Shown here: positions 52,840 through 62,841 of the stretch, in pieces
How the letters are laid out: each line of letters starts with the position of its first letter
How positions within the stretch are numbered: position 1 is the stretch's first letter
Assembly (NCBI GenBank): GCA_035359995.1
Contig: DAORZT010000007.1
Coordinates: 6,869 to 70,868 of the forward strand
From: JAKPCT01 sp029553165
GTDB taxonomy: Bacteria > Bacillota > UBA4882 > UBA8346
DNA length: 64,000 nt
Direction of reading: 5' to 3'
The notes under the pieces: generated by a model
Databases searched by the model: none
What the model was told of the DNA's origin: nothing
The model's input: only the letters and a program-made list of their open reading frames with translations
Program-made: the position numbers and the translations under genes

Positions 52840-53523
52840 ATGACCAATTTAGCAATCGAACACTCTCACAACAGTAATAACGAAGCGATTTTCTTACCGT
52901 TCAGCCAAATTGAACAATTATACAACATCGCTCAAAATGGCGCGGCTAAATCAATCAGTTCAATGCAGCAGTTTTTAGGTATCAATGTTGATATCCATCT
53001 AAACTGCCTATCATTTTTATCATTACCAATTTTAATTGATCGAATCAATTTGTATTACCGGAATCATTTAGGATTTCATCTGCGTTTTTCAGGAGAGATA
53101 ACTGGTGAGATTTATACCTTCTTTGGTGAAAAAGATGCCACAATTCTGATCGAAAAGATGTTAGGTCATCATCGCCGTTTTAAATATCCCAGAAGATTCA
53201 ACCGCCTTGAAATTTCGGTCCTTGCCGAACTGGTTAATGTCTTATCAAATTCATTTTGGCGCGCCCTGACTGACAAAACAGCAATCAACTGGACAATTTC
53301 CCCGCCGACACAAATAACCAATTTGGAACGTTCATTATTTTATTCAGCAAAAATATATCCAGTTGACCAGTTTTTAGTACATTTTGAATATTTAATTCCT
53401 GACTTGGATGTCAGGATTCAATTTATTGTCTTACCAACCCAAAAAACATTAAAAAAGATCTTCACCAAGCTGGCTGTTCTCGAACGGACAAAAAATCTTG
53501 CCGTTGATAATTTTGTAAGCTAA
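52840..53523 (+). CDS. CheC/CheX-like chemotaxis phosphatase-type protein
   Basis: 227 residues. The second phosphatase helix SVLAELVNVLSNSFW fits the S-x3-E-x2-N-x21/22-P pattern, with P in ISPP. The first helix IEQLYNIAQNGAAKSISSMQQFLG is degenerate (Q in place of E/N positions). GEIYTFFGEKDATILIEKMLG is the typical strand-helix. It is an orphan, with no che or flagellar genes in the window. It may dephosphorylate a CheY-like regulator elsewhere. Confidence 0.8.
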   Translation: MTNLAIEHSHNSNNEAIFLPFSQIEQLYNIAQNGAAKSISSMQQFLGINVDIHLNCLSFLSLPILIDRINLYYRNHLGFHLRFSGEITGEIYTFFGEKDATILIEKMLGHHRRFKYPRRFNRLEISVLAELVNVLSNSFWRALTDKTAINWTISPPTQITNLERSLFYSAKIYPVDQFLVHFEYLIPDLDVRIQFIVLPTQKTLKKIFTKLAVLERTKNLAVDNFVS

Positions 53524-53530
53524 AAAGCCA

Positions 53531-54109
53531 TCAGTCTAACTCATCAATGGTGAGACTAAAACTTGGAACAAAATTTTGCATAAAGTAATCTACTTCAGGC
53601 ATTTGAAAGGAATCAATCTCCTTTTTGATTGAAGCCTCTGCCTGGCTAAACTCTTGATTACCAACTTTTAATTCTTCAATGCATTTCAAATAAGCGCAGA
53701 TTTTATCGGCGACTTTAACTAATTTATGTTCTGCGGAATCGTCCTGCTGAGCAGTGAATAATCGTTCATAATCCGGCTGCAGTTCAATCGGAAGCATTTG
53801 AAAGATCTTTTTCCTGGCAATCAGTTCAATCTCCCCATAAACCTTTTTGATCTCAGGATTATAGTATTTGATCGGTGTTGCCAGATCTCCCGTAATTATT
53901 TCACTTACTTCGTGAAACATTGCGATCACCGCTGCCCGTTCCGGATTGACTGTCCCATTGAAAAATTTGTTCTTAATAATCGCAAGACCATGAGCAATCA
54001 TTGCAACCTGTAAACTATGCTCCTGGATATTTTCTAAGTGGGTATTGCGCATCAGCCCCCACCGGTTAATAAATTTCATCCGTGCTAAATAGGCAAAAAA
54101 ATGACTCAC
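53531..54109 (-). CDS. YfbR-like HD-domain 5'-deoxynucleotidase
   Basis: 192 residues from GTG 54109 (GGGGG 7 nt upstream), giving MSHFFAYLARMKFINRWGLM, the YfbR start. HD-domain metal motif: NIQEHSLQVAMIAHGLA, MFHEVSEIITGDLATPIKYY (HE instead of HD), and KVADKICAYLKCIEE. It removes phosphate from dNMPs. The end is 8 nt from the convergent CheC-like gene. Confidence 0.88.
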   Translation of the reverse strand: MSHFFAYLARMKFINRWGLMRNTHLENIQEHSLQVAMIAHGLAIIKNKFFNGTVNPERAAVIAMFHEVSEIITGDLATPIKYYNPEIKKVYGEIELIARKKIFQMLPIELQPDYERLFTAQQDDSAEHKLVKVADKICAYLKCIEELKVGNQEFSQAEASIKKEIDSFQMPEVDYFMQNFVPSFSLTIDELD

Positions 54110-54132
54110 TTCTGATACCCCCATTTAGAAAT

Positions 54133-54157
54133 TAAAAATCCGGGGTTCTCCCGGATT
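54133..54157 (-). terminator. Terminator after the S1 protein gene
   Basis: ATCCGG / CCGGAT (54138-54156) followed on the minus strand by TTTTTAA. Confidence 0.8.
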
Positions 54158-54566
54158 ATATCGTAGTAACTCTACCGCCACCGCGGCCTCCTCTTTTAGA
54201 CTCAACATTCTTACGCAATGCTGATTGTCTTTCATCGGAGTCTTTTAAAAATTTACTAAGTTTATCTTCAAATGAAGCCTGCTTACTTCGACTATTATTA
54301 AAGCTATTATTGTTATTGGTATTTCTTTCAGCATTAGGCTGGGCCTGTCTGATTGAAAGACCTATTTTACCATTATCAAGAGTCAAAACTTTTACTTTGA
54401 CCAGATCCCCTTGTTTGATAAAGTCTTTGACATCTTTAACATACTTATCTGCAACTTCAGAGATGTGAACTAATCCTGTTTCTCCACTGGATAATTCAAT
54501 AAACGCACCAAAATTCGTTATTCCAGCAACTTTCCCTTCAACGATCTGGCCAACCTCTAATGCCAT
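54156..54566 (-). CDS. S1 RNA-binding domain protein (YabR/GSP13-like)
   Basis: 136 residues. S1 domain at ~1-75: VGQIVEGKVAGITNFGAFIELSSGETGLVHISEVADKYVKDV and KVLTLDNGKIGLSI. Then an Asn-rich linker (NNNNSFNNSRSK) and a GR-rich tail (GGRGGG). It binds RNA or ribosomes; YabR is the closest family. Monocistronic. Confidence 0.92.
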   Translation of the reverse strand: MALEVGQIVEGKVAGITNFGAFIELSSGETGLVHISEVADKYVKDVKDFIKQGDLVKVKVLTLDNGKIGLSIRQAQPNAERNTNNNNSFNNSRSKQASFEDKLSKFLKDSDERQSALRKNVESKRGGRGGGRVTTI

Positions 54567-54729
54567 ACTTGCCTATTGCCTCACTTTCATATCTTTTTTT
54601 AATACAATATAGTTTATTATATCCCAGCTAGAAAAGTGTTGTCAAGGCAAGCTTTTTAGGTCTAAAACAAAAGTCGATTTTACATAATGACAATCAAGAT
54701 TAAAATCGCAACACTTTTATACCATTAAA

Positions 54730-56097
54730 TCAATTAGTCGCTTTAGTTCCAACCTTGTACTCTTCAGGTTGAGCAGGGTAGATACTGATATTTTCCAAGG
54801 TTTTTTTGGTTGTTCCGTCCTTATAAGTAATGATCCGATACAGTGCTACTTTATAACCTTTTCTCCCATCACTTTCCTTAACTCTTTTCCCACTCTCCAA
54901 AGTTGGATCCTTAATCTCCTTTACTTTAAAGGGGTATGTTGCCAACGTCTCTGTTTTAAACGACACACTCTCCCAGTCCGTCTTCTCTCCTAAAATTGCT
55001 ACTCTGACATAAGGGGGTTCCACTACTGCAGTGATTAGGATTGGAGTTTTCAAGGTATTCTCAAACATAAAATCCAACCCGTCATAAACAACGGTTGCAT
55101 CACGTCCTAATGGCACATAGGCGCTTGGTATTGTATGATTTTGACGCTTTAAAACCTTAAGATTGGCAAGCATTACTGCATTATAAAGTGTTGTTGATAC
55201 CTGACAAACACCGCCGCCAATACCAGGGACTAACTTCCCATTCAATACCACCGGTGCTTCTTTATAACCTGTTTCAGCCAACCTTGGCCCTACCCAGGTA
55301 TTGAATGAAAAACCCTGACCAGGATAAACAATAACATTATCAATTGCCAAGGCGGCATTTTTTAAGTTATGGGAACGATCAATCAATCGCGGGTTATATC
55401 TGGTTTTATACATTCCCAATACTTGATTTAAACTCCATTTTTCGATCTCATTCGCTGTTAAAGCCGGCTTGATTAGTTTAACCGGAATCTCAATCCGGGC
55501 CGTCTTTTTAACAGATACAGCCGTCTCCAACAACCCGGTCAGCTGTTCTCTTAAAACCTCGCGACCTTCTTTTCCCGGAGTAAATGTGACTTCTCCATTG
55601 ACATCCACATAAACATGAGCCCGAACCGGTTCTTCCGCTAAAGTTGTCTCTAGCAACCGATAAAATGAATCCAAGGTATTTTCATTATGTTTAAACTGTA
55701 ATTTGATATCCTGACTGACGCGGTTAAAATTAATCCAATTTCTGATATTTTGAAAAAGACTGCTGTTAGCTTCCAATTCATAAACTTTATTGAGTGTAGC
55801 TTCATAATCCGGATTAATTCCGATTGCGCCTAAAACAACCCCAAAACTGCGATCTTTATAGCTTAAAATCACTTTTTTCTGCAATAACGGTTCAATCTTT
55901 TCCTTGATGATTTTTTCTGCCTCTTCACGGTATAATCCGCCAATTGGAACACCGGCAACACATACTCCGGGAATTATTCTGCCCTGTGACCAGAAATAGT
56001 AGATTCCTACTATGGCGATCAAACCCAAAATAACACCCAGCATTACATAGATGAATATTTTTATCGCTGCTGATAATTTGACTGTTAAACTCTCCAA
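54730..56097 (-). CDS. VanW/peptidoglycan-binding-like exported protein
   Basis: 455 residues from TTG 56097 (GGAGG 7-8 nt upstream). Transmembrane helix at ~12-32, followed by a PG_binding_4 domain (VPIGGLYREEAEKIIKEKI). The VanW domain has GPRLAETGYKEAPVV and PGIGGGVCQVSTTLYNAVML. A G5-like C-terminal segment includes TYKDGTTKK. The protein is an outer-face membrane protein, function unclear; vancomycin resistance is not implied by the name. Confidence 0.93.
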   Translation of the reverse strand: MESLTVKLSAAIKIFIYVMLGVILGLIAIVGIYYFWSQGRIIPGVCVAGVPIGGLYREEAEKIIKEKIEPLLQKKVILSYKDRSFGVVLGAIGINPDYEATLNKVYELEANSSLFQNIRNWINFNRVSQDIKLQFKHNENTLDSFYRLLETTLAEEPVRAHVYVDVNGEVTFTPGKEGREVLREQLTGLLETAVSVKKTARIEIPVKLIKPALTANEIEKWSLNQVLGMYKTRYNPRLIDRSHNLKNAALAIDNVIVYPGQGFSFNTWVGPRLAETGYKEAPVVLNGKLVPGIGGGVCQVSTTLYNAVMLANLKVLKRQNHTIPSAYVPLGRDATVVYDGLDFMFENTLKTPILITAVVEPPYVRVAILGEKTDWESVSFKTETLATYPFKVKEIKDPTLESGKRVKESDGRKGYKVALYRIITYKDGTTKKTLENISIYPAQPEEYKVGTKATN

Positions 56098-56299
56098 GAT
56101 AAATCCTCCAAAACCTTATGTTTGCAATTGTATTAGTTACTATTATAAAATATTCGACTAAATTTTTCTTTTTCCTATATTTTTAAAATCAACCACTCAA
56201 TTTTTTCCTTTGATTTAATGGTTTAAAACTCTTTTATCTGATCCGACTGCTTTACCGCAAAATTCCAACCGACTAACACTGACAATGTTTCCATTTTAT

Positions 56300-56328
56300 G
56301 TATAAGCACCACTTTAACTTCATATAAT
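56300..56328 (+). promoter_or_regulatory. Candidate promoter of yyaC (possibly forespore sigma)
   Basis: GTATA (56300-56304), a 16-nt spacer and CATATAAT (56321-56328). It partly fits sigma-F/G; -10 also fits sigma-A. Tentative. Confidence 0.35.
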
Positions 56329-56358
56329 AAAATATCTTTTTTAGAGGGAGTTTATCAG

Positions 56359-57006
56359 ATGTGGAATCCGTCAATTAAGTCAAAAACCAATCAAAACAGC
56401 ACTTTAGAGCTTAATTCCCGTGTTCATGTGGAACAGAGCGCAGCAATTAAGATCTTCCAAGCGAATCTTGAGCTTTTTCTAAATCAGTTGTACGATAATT
56501 ACTCTGACATCATTATTTTATGTATTGGGACCGACCGTTCAACAGGAGACAGCTTAGGTCCGTTAGTAGGTACCAAACTACACCAATTAGGTCTCAAAAA
56601 GGAAATGGTCTATGGGACTTTGGATGAACCGGTTCATGCTGTTAATCTTCAAGAGACAATTAACCAAATTAACCAAACTTACAAAAACCCATTTATCATA
56701 GCTATTGATGCTTGTCTGGGCCGTTCTGAAAGCGTTGGCTACATTAGTATTAAAGAAGGACCATTACAACCGGGAACCGGGGTTAACAAAGATTTGCCAG
56801 CCGTAGGCGACCTTCAAATCATCGGGATAGTAAACATTGGTGGATTTATGGAATATATGGTGCTTCAAAATACCAGACTGAGTCTTGTGATGAAGATGGC
56901 TGAAATAATCAGCCGCGGTATTTACAACTCGATCAATAAATCTGTAAATACCGTTCCGGTCATTGACGAATTAATACCGCATTACGAACCAGTCCATCAC
57001 AATTAA
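56359..57006 (+). CDS. yyaC: Spore protease YyaC-like
   Basis: 215 residues. YyaC (DUF1256) motif set: IILCIGTDRSTGDSLGPLVGTKL, YGTLDEPVHAVNLQ, IIAIDACLGRSESVGYI, GVNKDLPAVGDLQIIGIVNIGGFM. It is a spore-specific protein, GPR-like in fold and a marker of endospore formation. SD GAGGG. Single gene. Confidence 0.95.
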   Translation: MWNPSIKSKTNQNSTLELNSRVHVEQSAAIKIFQANLELFLNQLYDNYSDIIILCIGTDRSTGDSLGPLVGTKLHQLGLKKEMVYGTLDEPVHAVNLQETINQINQTYKNPFIIAIDACLGRSESVGYISIKEGPLQPGTGVNKDLPAVGDLQIIGIVNIGGFMEYMVLQNTRLSLVMKMAEIISRGIYNSINKSVNTVPVIDELIPHYEPVHHN

Positions 57007-57025
57007 CTTATCATAAATAATATCA

Positions 57026-57050
57026 AAAAAGCCCTCAAAAGGGCTTTTTA
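57026..57050. terminator. Bidirectional terminator after yyaC
   Basis: AAAAGCCCT-caaa-AGGGCTTTTT. Confidence 0.95.
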
Positions 57051-57071
57051 ATATTATTAATTCCAATCAAA

Positions 57072-58175
57072 TTATAAAATGCTCTTTTCGGTCTCTTTAT
57101 CAAAGAGATGAATTTTGTTGGCGTCAAATACAACTTGATGAATCTCTCCGTCTTTAGCAGTTGAATGAGCTTCAACGGTAGCAGTAAATGTATGTTTGCC
57201 AATTGATAAGAACAAGTTAATTTCGGAACCCATAAGCTCAGTAAGATCAACCATTGCGTTAATTTTCTCTTCTTCAGTGGCATTTGGAAGATTACATGCT
57301 TCCAAAATTGCTTCAGGTCGAATTCCAAAGATAATTGGCTTATTAAGATATTGACGAACATTTTTAAATCTGCTTTCCGGAATCTTCACTTTGAAAGCTT
57401 CAAAATCAACATACAAACTACCATTAATTTCTTTAACAACACCATCAAGGAAGTTCATTGGCGGTGTGCCGATAAATCCTGCAACAAAGACGTTACTTGG
57501 ATTGTCATAAACATCTAATGGTGAACCAACCTGTTGAATGATACCGTCTTTCATAACTACCATACGATCTGCCATGGTCATTGCTTCGGTTTGATCGTGA
57601 GTAACATAGATAAAAGTTGTTTGCAAACGGTTATGCAATTTACTAATTTCTGCACGAGTTTGAACCCGTAATTTAGCATCCAAGTTTGATAATGGTTCGT
57701 CCATCAAGAATACTTGTGGTTCACGAACAATCGCACGTCCTAATGCAACACGTTGTCTTTGTCCACCGGATAAAGCCTTTGGTTTACGATGTAAGAAGTT
57801 TTCAATTCCTAAAATCTTAGCTGCTTCTTTAACACGGCGATCAATTTCGCTTTTGGGGAATTTACGCAATTTTAAACCAAACGCCATATTGTTATAAACA
57901 TCCATATGAGGATATAAGGCGTAGTTTTGGAAAACCATTGCAATGTCCCGATCTTTTGGAGCAACATTATTTACGATTTTATCTCCGATATATAAATTAC
58001 CTTCAGAGATCTCTTCTAATCCAGCAACCATCCGCAATGAGGTGGTTTTACCACAACCTGACGGGCCAACAAAAACGATAAACTCTTTATCTTTGATCTC
58101 AAGGTTAACATCGTTGACCGCAACAACTCCTCCCGGATATCTTTTGTAGACGTGCTCAAATACTACTCTTGCCAT
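57072..58175 (-). CDS. ugpC: UgpC/MsmK-type ABC transporter ATPase
   Basis: 367 residues. Walker A VGPSGCGKTTSLRM, Q-loop MVFQNYALYPHMDV, signature LSGGQRQRVALGRAIV, Walker B VFLMDEPLSNLD, then a C-terminal TOBE/MOP-like domain (VIFGIRPEAIL). It is the universal ATPase of sugar importers; it stands alone here, so it probably serves several importers encoded elsewhere. SD AAGGAGG. Confidence 0.95.
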   Translation of the reverse strand: MARVVFEHVYKRYPGGVVAVNDVNLEIKDKEFIVFVGPSGCGKTTSLRMVAGLEEISEGNLYIGDKIVNNVAPKDRDIAMVFQNYALYPHMDVYNNMAFGLKLRKFPKSEIDRRVKEAAKILGIENFLHRKPKALSGGQRQRVALGRAIVREPQVFLMDEPLSNLDAKLRVQTRAEISKLHNRLQTTFIYVTHDQTEAMTMADRMVVMKDGIIQQVGSPLDVYDNPSNVFVAGFIGTPPMNFLDGVVKEINGSLYVDFEAFKVKIPESRFKNVRQYLNKPIIFGIRPEAILEACNLPNATEEEKINAMVDLTELMGSEINLFLSIGKHTFTATVEAHSTAKDGEIHQVVFDANKIHLFDKETEKSIL

Positions 58176-58549
58176 TCTGAAAATATCCTCCTTATATAAA
58201 ATTATTTTTGTAAAACTTATTTATGTGTAACAGCAATACATATCATAATTCTTGATTTTCAGAAAAAAAAGCGGTAAAATATAATAGAGTATAAACTTAA
58301 TATACTAATTATGTTTAGTGTTGTATTTAATTTATATTTTGAAAATTCTTTTATTTTTTAATTAATTTAACACGATCTATATTCGACATTTTTTTCTATT
58401 TTCCTGCACTTAGTTTGTAACTTCTCCATAAACTTTTCTAAAGCTCCAAATTCTATAACCCAAAAACTTTTATTAATATAATCAACCATTACCTAATTAG
58501 TTATATCTACTCAATATATTTATGAGACAAGTATAAAGATTATTCATTA
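58176..58549. other. AT-rich intergenic region, no recognised feature
   Basis: 374 nt, very AT-rich. I see no coding frame, terminator or repeat. It must hold the ugpC promoter, not resolvable with confidence. Confidence 0.4.
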
Positions 58550-59344
58550 TCATTTAATATACATTAAAATTGCTTCAGCAACACCGTCAGCATTATGATC
58601 AGCGACAACCAGGTCTGCTTTCGCCTTCACGATATCATCTGCGTTACCAACTGCAACGCCAACACCTGCCCATTCAATCATTTCCAGATCATTAGGCGCA
58701 TTTCCGATCGCCATTACCTCTTCTGCTCTAATCTGCCATTTTTCAGTTAAGTTCTTTAAAGCTAACCCTTTGGAAACTCCCTTGGCTAAGATCTCAACAA
58801 AATAAGGTTTTGATTTAACAAAATCCAGATCATTGCCGAACTTTTTTTCTAATTTTTTCATGATACAATCAATCTGTTCAACTTCAGCAAAACCCAACAT
58901 TTTATGTGGTGAATTGGCTTTTAATAATCTGGAGACATCCCCGACAGGATTTGGAGTAACCCCAGCAAATTTAGCGTAAGTCTGCCCCCATTTAGTCAAC
59001 TGATCCATATATAATTGATCATCAAGATATACATTCAAATGGATTCCAGCTTCGCGAAAGATTGTTACAATTTCAAGTGCCAATAAATTATTGACCGGTT
59101 GATGATATAGCACTTCTTCAGTAACTGATTCCTTAATCAATGCGCCATTATAGGCAACCAAAGGCAGATTCATCCCCAATTCATTTGAATATGTAAGCAT
59201 TGATTGATACATCCTGCCGGAAGCCAATAAAACTTTAACTCCCTTTGACATAGCTATGCTTATTGCCTCTTTGTTAGCTTCCGAGATTGTTAAATCGGGT
59301 TTAAGAAGCGTGTCATCCAAATCAATCGCAATACATTTAATCAT
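58550..59344 (-). CDS. Cof-type HAD-IIB phosphatase
   Basis: 264 residues. Motif I IKCIAIDLDDTLLKPD, motif II VLLASGRM, Lys in GVSKGLALKNL, motif IV EVMAIGNAPNDLEMIEWAGVGVAVGNA. C2B cap at ~85-185. Sugar-phosphate or nucleotide phosphatase; substrate unknown. SD GGAGG. Monocistronic. Confidence 0.93.
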   Translation of the reverse strand: MIKCIAIDLDDTLLKPDLTISEANKEAISIAMSKGVKVLLASGRMYQSMLTYSNELGMNLPLVAYNGALIKESVTEEVLYHQPVNNLLALEIVTIFREAGIHLNVYLDDQLYMDQLTKWGQTYAKFAGVTPNPVGDVSRLLKANSPHKMLGFAEVEQIDCIMKKLEKKFGNDLDFVKSKPYFVEILAKGVSKGLALKNLTEKWQIRAEEVMAIGNAPNDLEMIEWAGVGVAVGNADDIVKAKADLVVADHNADGVAEAILMYIK

Positions 59345-59509
59345 TTAATTCCTTCCTCCGTTTCAGCTAGTACTTTTTAAGAATATCATAAATTAACGGT
59401 TTTTGGTGCTTTTTTAATGTTAAAGTTTTATGTATCGCGATTTGAAACAGTTAGCAGTATTTTAGCAGTTACTTGACCAAATAAAGAAATTAACCAGGTA
59501 AAATACTCT

Positions 59510-60217
59510 CTACCTGGTTAATGCTTCAATCTCATCTTTAGTTAACTCTCGATACTCCCCCGGAGCTAAATCGGGATCCAGGACCAAACTCCCCATTGAG
59601 ATTCGCTTTAAATAAAGCACCTTTTTGCCTAAAGCCTGAAACATCCTTTTAATCTGGTGAAACTTTCCTTCGCGGATTGTGATCATCACTTCTGAAATCG
59701 GGCCTTCAAAGGTAACCTCCAACTTCCCCGGTAAAGTACAATAACCATCATCCAAAACAATCCCTTTTGCAAACGCCTCTTGATCGCCACTGGTAACCCA
59801 ACCGTCGATTTTCGCAAAATAACATTTATCAACATGCTTTTTGGGAGATAATAGGTTATGGTTTAATTCGCCATCATTAGTTAAAAGCAATAGTCCCTCG
59901 GTATCTTTATCGAGGCGTCCGACCGGAACAATATCTTTATTATGATATCGAGTTTCAATCAGATCCAATACCGTAGTTGCCTTTAGATCTTCCGTAGCAG
60001 TGATCACACCGGCAGGTTTATTCATCATCAGATAAAAAAATCTCTGGAAAACAATCGGTTGCCCATTTAAACAAACCTGATCATGATCCGGACTAACCTG
60101 AAATGCTGGATCTTTAATCATCACTGCATTAATTGTAGCTTTACCATTTTTTATCAACAGCTTCACTTCACTACGACTGCCACAACCCATATTTGCCAAG
60201 TATCGATCTAAACGCAA
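59510..60217 (-). CDS. RsuA-family pseudouridine synthase
   Basis: 235 residues. N-terminal S4 domain MRLDRYLANMGCGSRSEVKLLIKNGKATIN, catalytic Asp motif VGRLDKDTEGLLLLTNDGEL, and KPAGVITATED. It isomerises a uridine in 16S rRNA (RsuA-type) or similar. TTG start, SD GGGGAGG. The PBP gene is 24 nt upstream. Confidence 0.93.
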   Translation of the reverse strand: MRLDRYLANMGCGSRSEVKLLIKNGKATINAVMIKDPAFQVSPDHDQVCLNGQPIVFQRFFYLMMNKPAGVITATEDLKATTVLDLIETRYHNKDIVPVGRLDKDTEGLLLLTNDGELNHNLLSPKKHVDKCYFAKIDGWVTSGDQEAFAKGIVLDDGYCTLPGKLEVTFEGPISEVMITIREGKFHQIKRMFQALGKKVLYLKRISMGSLVLDPDLAPGEYRELTKDEIEALTR

Positions 60218-60241
60218 ACCGGAAACCTCCCCTGAAACCAG

Positions 60242-62332
60242 TTAAAATTGCTCCGATGATTCCACTTGATCAGTATTGGTTAAATCAATAGAATCATCAG
60301 AATCATCGAGGTTATTCTCACCAGTTTCAGCTTCTTTCTTGCCCTTAAAAAATTTATACCATAATTTATAAGCATAACTGGCCGGGATATTATTTTCATT
60401 AAAGACTTCTTTGTAAGTGTTTTTATTGAAGAAACCCGGTATTACCGCCTGACCCGTATCCGGATCAACATCAGCCCAGACAATTCCTGTTGGTTCGGTA
60501 AAATTTTTAGCCGTTTGGTTAGCGGTTATCTGCTTCATATAACTCCCCCATAACTCAGCAGCAACACCACTGGTAATAGTCCGTTCCTTATATTTCATTG
60601 GCTGCTCCTGACGGTCATTCCCAATCCAAACAGTAGTGATGATCTCCGGTGTGTACCCTACAAACCAGGCATTTGTATAATCACTGGTAGTCCCGGTCTT
60701 ACCGGCTACAGGGTGATTTGACAGTTTCGCTTTCTGTCCCGTGCCTTGCTCGACAACATCCTGCATCAACATTGTCATAATATAAGAAGTCTGCGCTGAC
60801 AGTACCGCTTTTTTTTCCGGTTCAAAACGTTTGATAACCTCACCGTTACGATTGACGATTCGCCGAATCGCATTTGGTTTAATATATACTCCCAAATTAG
60901 GAAAGGTAAGATAAGCCGCTGTCAACTCTAACGGAGTAACTCCTTTGGTAAGCCCTCCTAAAGCTAAAGGCGCTAAATTAAGATCATTTTTCGTCCCTTT
61001 CTTGACCAGACTGGTGATTCCCATTCGTTCAATCTGTTCCACAACCGTATCCAATCCCAATTGTTGCAATAATTGAACCGCAACCGTATTTAACGAATGG
61101 CGCAGTCCCACCCTCAAAGTAACCGGGCCTCGGAATTGACGGTCATAATTTTCCGGCACCCACACAGTTCCATTGGGTAATGTTATCTCTAACGGCTGAT
61201 CTTCAATTATTGTAGCAGCAGTATAACCTTTTTCGAGCGCTGTTGCATAAACGAATGGTTTGATTGCCGATCCGGGTTGCCGGTAAGAATTAACACTGCG
61301 ATTATATTGACTTTGAGTATAATTACGGCCGCCAACCATCGCCAGAATCTCACCATTGGTTGTCCCCAGTGACACCAACGCCCCCTGCGGTTGAACCTTT
61401 GCTGAAGCAATCTGTGGCATTTTGGCCATTGTCCGTTCTGCTTCTTTTTGATAATTCAAGTCCAAAGTAGTATAGATTTTATAACCGCCAAAACGTAGTT
61501 CTTCTTCAGTAAAACCTTCATGAGTAACTAAATAATCTTTGATATAGTCAAGAAAATAACCACCAACCGCAACCGCTTCACTTTGTTTTACGATATTAAG
61601 CTTCGCATCTTTTGCTTTTTGATATTCAAAGTGCGTAATATATTTCTGCTCCAACATTTTTTTCAGTACTAAATTACGCCGGTCTTTAGCCTTGGCCGGA
61701 TCTTTTAAAGGCGAATAATTTTCTGGGCTTCGAATCATCCCGGCAATTAAAGCTGCTTCCTCCAGCTTCAATTCATTTGCTGTTTTATTAAAGTAATATC
61801 TTGAGGCAGCTTCAACACCAACATTACCATGTGCCAAATATATACTGTTTAAATACAGTTCCAGGATCTCTTTTTTGGAATAAGTTTGTTCGATCTGAAC
61901 TGCCAACGACATATCTTTAAACTTCCGTGAGATGGTTCGTTCCGAAGTCAACAATGAGATCTTCGCCAGTTGCTGCGTGATAGTGCTCCCGCCCTCCATA
62001 TAGCCACCCGGTTTAAGATTATTGACCGTAGCCCGGGCGATACCTCTTAAATCAATTCCATTATGACTATAAAACCGGGAATCTTCGATCGCTACCACGG
62101 CATTCTGTAAATGAGGTGTAACTTTGGAGATTGGTGTCCAAATCCGCCGATAGTGATATAAATTTCCGATCAGTTTACCATTGCGATCATACACTGCTGA
62201 TGCTGAACGCATATTTTCTAACTTCTCCCGAAAATCCTTCGGCAGAGTAGCACCATAAACAATAGCTGTTCCTAAAATAATAATTATCAAACCAATTAAC
62301 ATAACAGCAGTAATAACTTTTTTTAACTTCAA
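60242..62332 (-). CDS. Class A penicillin-binding protein (PBP1A type)
   Basis: 696 residues. One N-terminal TM helix. GT51 domain: EDSRFYSHNGIDLRGIARA, GGSTITQQLAK, YLNSIYLAHGNVGVEAASRYYFNK. Transpeptidase: SxxK GSAIKPF, SxN SLNTVAVQ, KTG AGKTGTTSDYTNAWFVGYT. An acidic tail ends in NLDDSDDSIDL. It builds and cross-links peptidoglycan. TTG start, SD GGAG. Confidence 0.96.
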   Translation of the reverse strand: MKLKKVITAVMLIGLIIIILGTAIVYGATLPKDFREKLENMRSASAVYDRNGKLIGNLYHYRRIWTPISKVTPHLQNAVVAIEDSRFYSHNGIDLRGIARATVNNLKPGGYMEGGSTITQQLAKISLLTSERTISRKFKDMSLAVQIEQTYSKKEILELYLNSIYLAHGNVGVEAASRYYFNKTANELKLEEAALIAGMIRSPENYSPLKDPAKAKDRRNLVLKKMLEQKYITHFEYQKAKDAKLNIVKQSEAVAVGGYFLDYIKDYLVTHEGFTEEELRFGGYKIYTTLDLNYQKEAERTMAKMPQIASAKVQPQGALVSLGTTNGEILAMVGGRNYTQSQYNRSVNSYRQPGSAIKPFVYATALEKGYTAATIIEDQPLEITLPNGTVWVPENYDRQFRGPVTLRVGLRHSLNTVAVQLLQQLGLDTVVEQIERMGITSLVKKGTKNDLNLAPLALGGLTKGVTPLELTAAYLTFPNLGVYIKPNAIRRIVNRNGEVIKRFEPEKKAVLSAQTSYIMTMLMQDVVEQGTGQKAKLSNHPVAGKTGTTSDYTNAWFVGYTPEIITTVWIGNDRQEQPMKYKERTITSGVAAELWGSYMKQITANQTAKNFTEPTGIVWADVDPDTGQAVIPGFFNKNTYKEVFNENNIPASYAYKLWYKFFKGKKEAETGENNLDDSDDSIDLTNTDQVESSEQF

Positions 62333-62415
62333 TCGATCATCTCCATATTACAAAGTAGATCAATTCCAATCTAAACGTATCATAATTTGAACGGCTTTAC
62401 CAGTCAGATTAACTG

Positions 62416-62841
62416 TCATTCCCGGAATAGTTTGGTAATAATAGCATTAACTTTACGATTACTTATCCCGATTTCGATAATAATCGCAACACCGATCCCG
62501 ATTATGTAACAAAGTAAATCACTCCATAAAAATCCTCGTCCCAGCAGTAATCCTCCAATTTTATTCTGACGTAAAGCATTAAGCCAAGGATTCCGGATTA
62601 ACTGACTTAACTCTATCAGCGTTGCCAGAATACCAGCGCTGACTGCAAGCCTTACAGTTGTTAAAGATTTAAATATTGTTCCCAATATTAAAAAAACCAT
62701 CATCCCCCATAATACATCGCCCAAATATAATCGCACCCAAGCAAATTATAATCCAATTGGAATGTATCGGGATAATAACCCCAAGATCACTACCGCTACT
62801 GTCAATCCCAAATAGACTTTCCTTTGACGTACCTGACCCAT
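62416..62841 (-). pseudogene. DUF2809 membrane protein interrupted by an in-frame TAA
   Basis: ATG 62841 with SD GGGAG begins MGQVRQRKVYLGLTVAVVI, then LGLLSRYIPIGL and a TAA at 62746-62748. The same frame continues FAWVRLYLGDVLWGMMVFL to the stop at 62416. Both halves match one DUF2809 protein (YLGDVLW, IELSQL, LGRGFLWSDLLCY). A GTG at 62736 could restart translation of a truncated 106-aa product. So this is a nonsense mutation, a readthrough site, or a sequencing error. Confidence 0.8.

Noticed and set aside
54730..56097. Vancomycin resistance gene
   Set aside because: VanW domains are widespread in non-resistant Firmicutes; no vanHAX genes are present.
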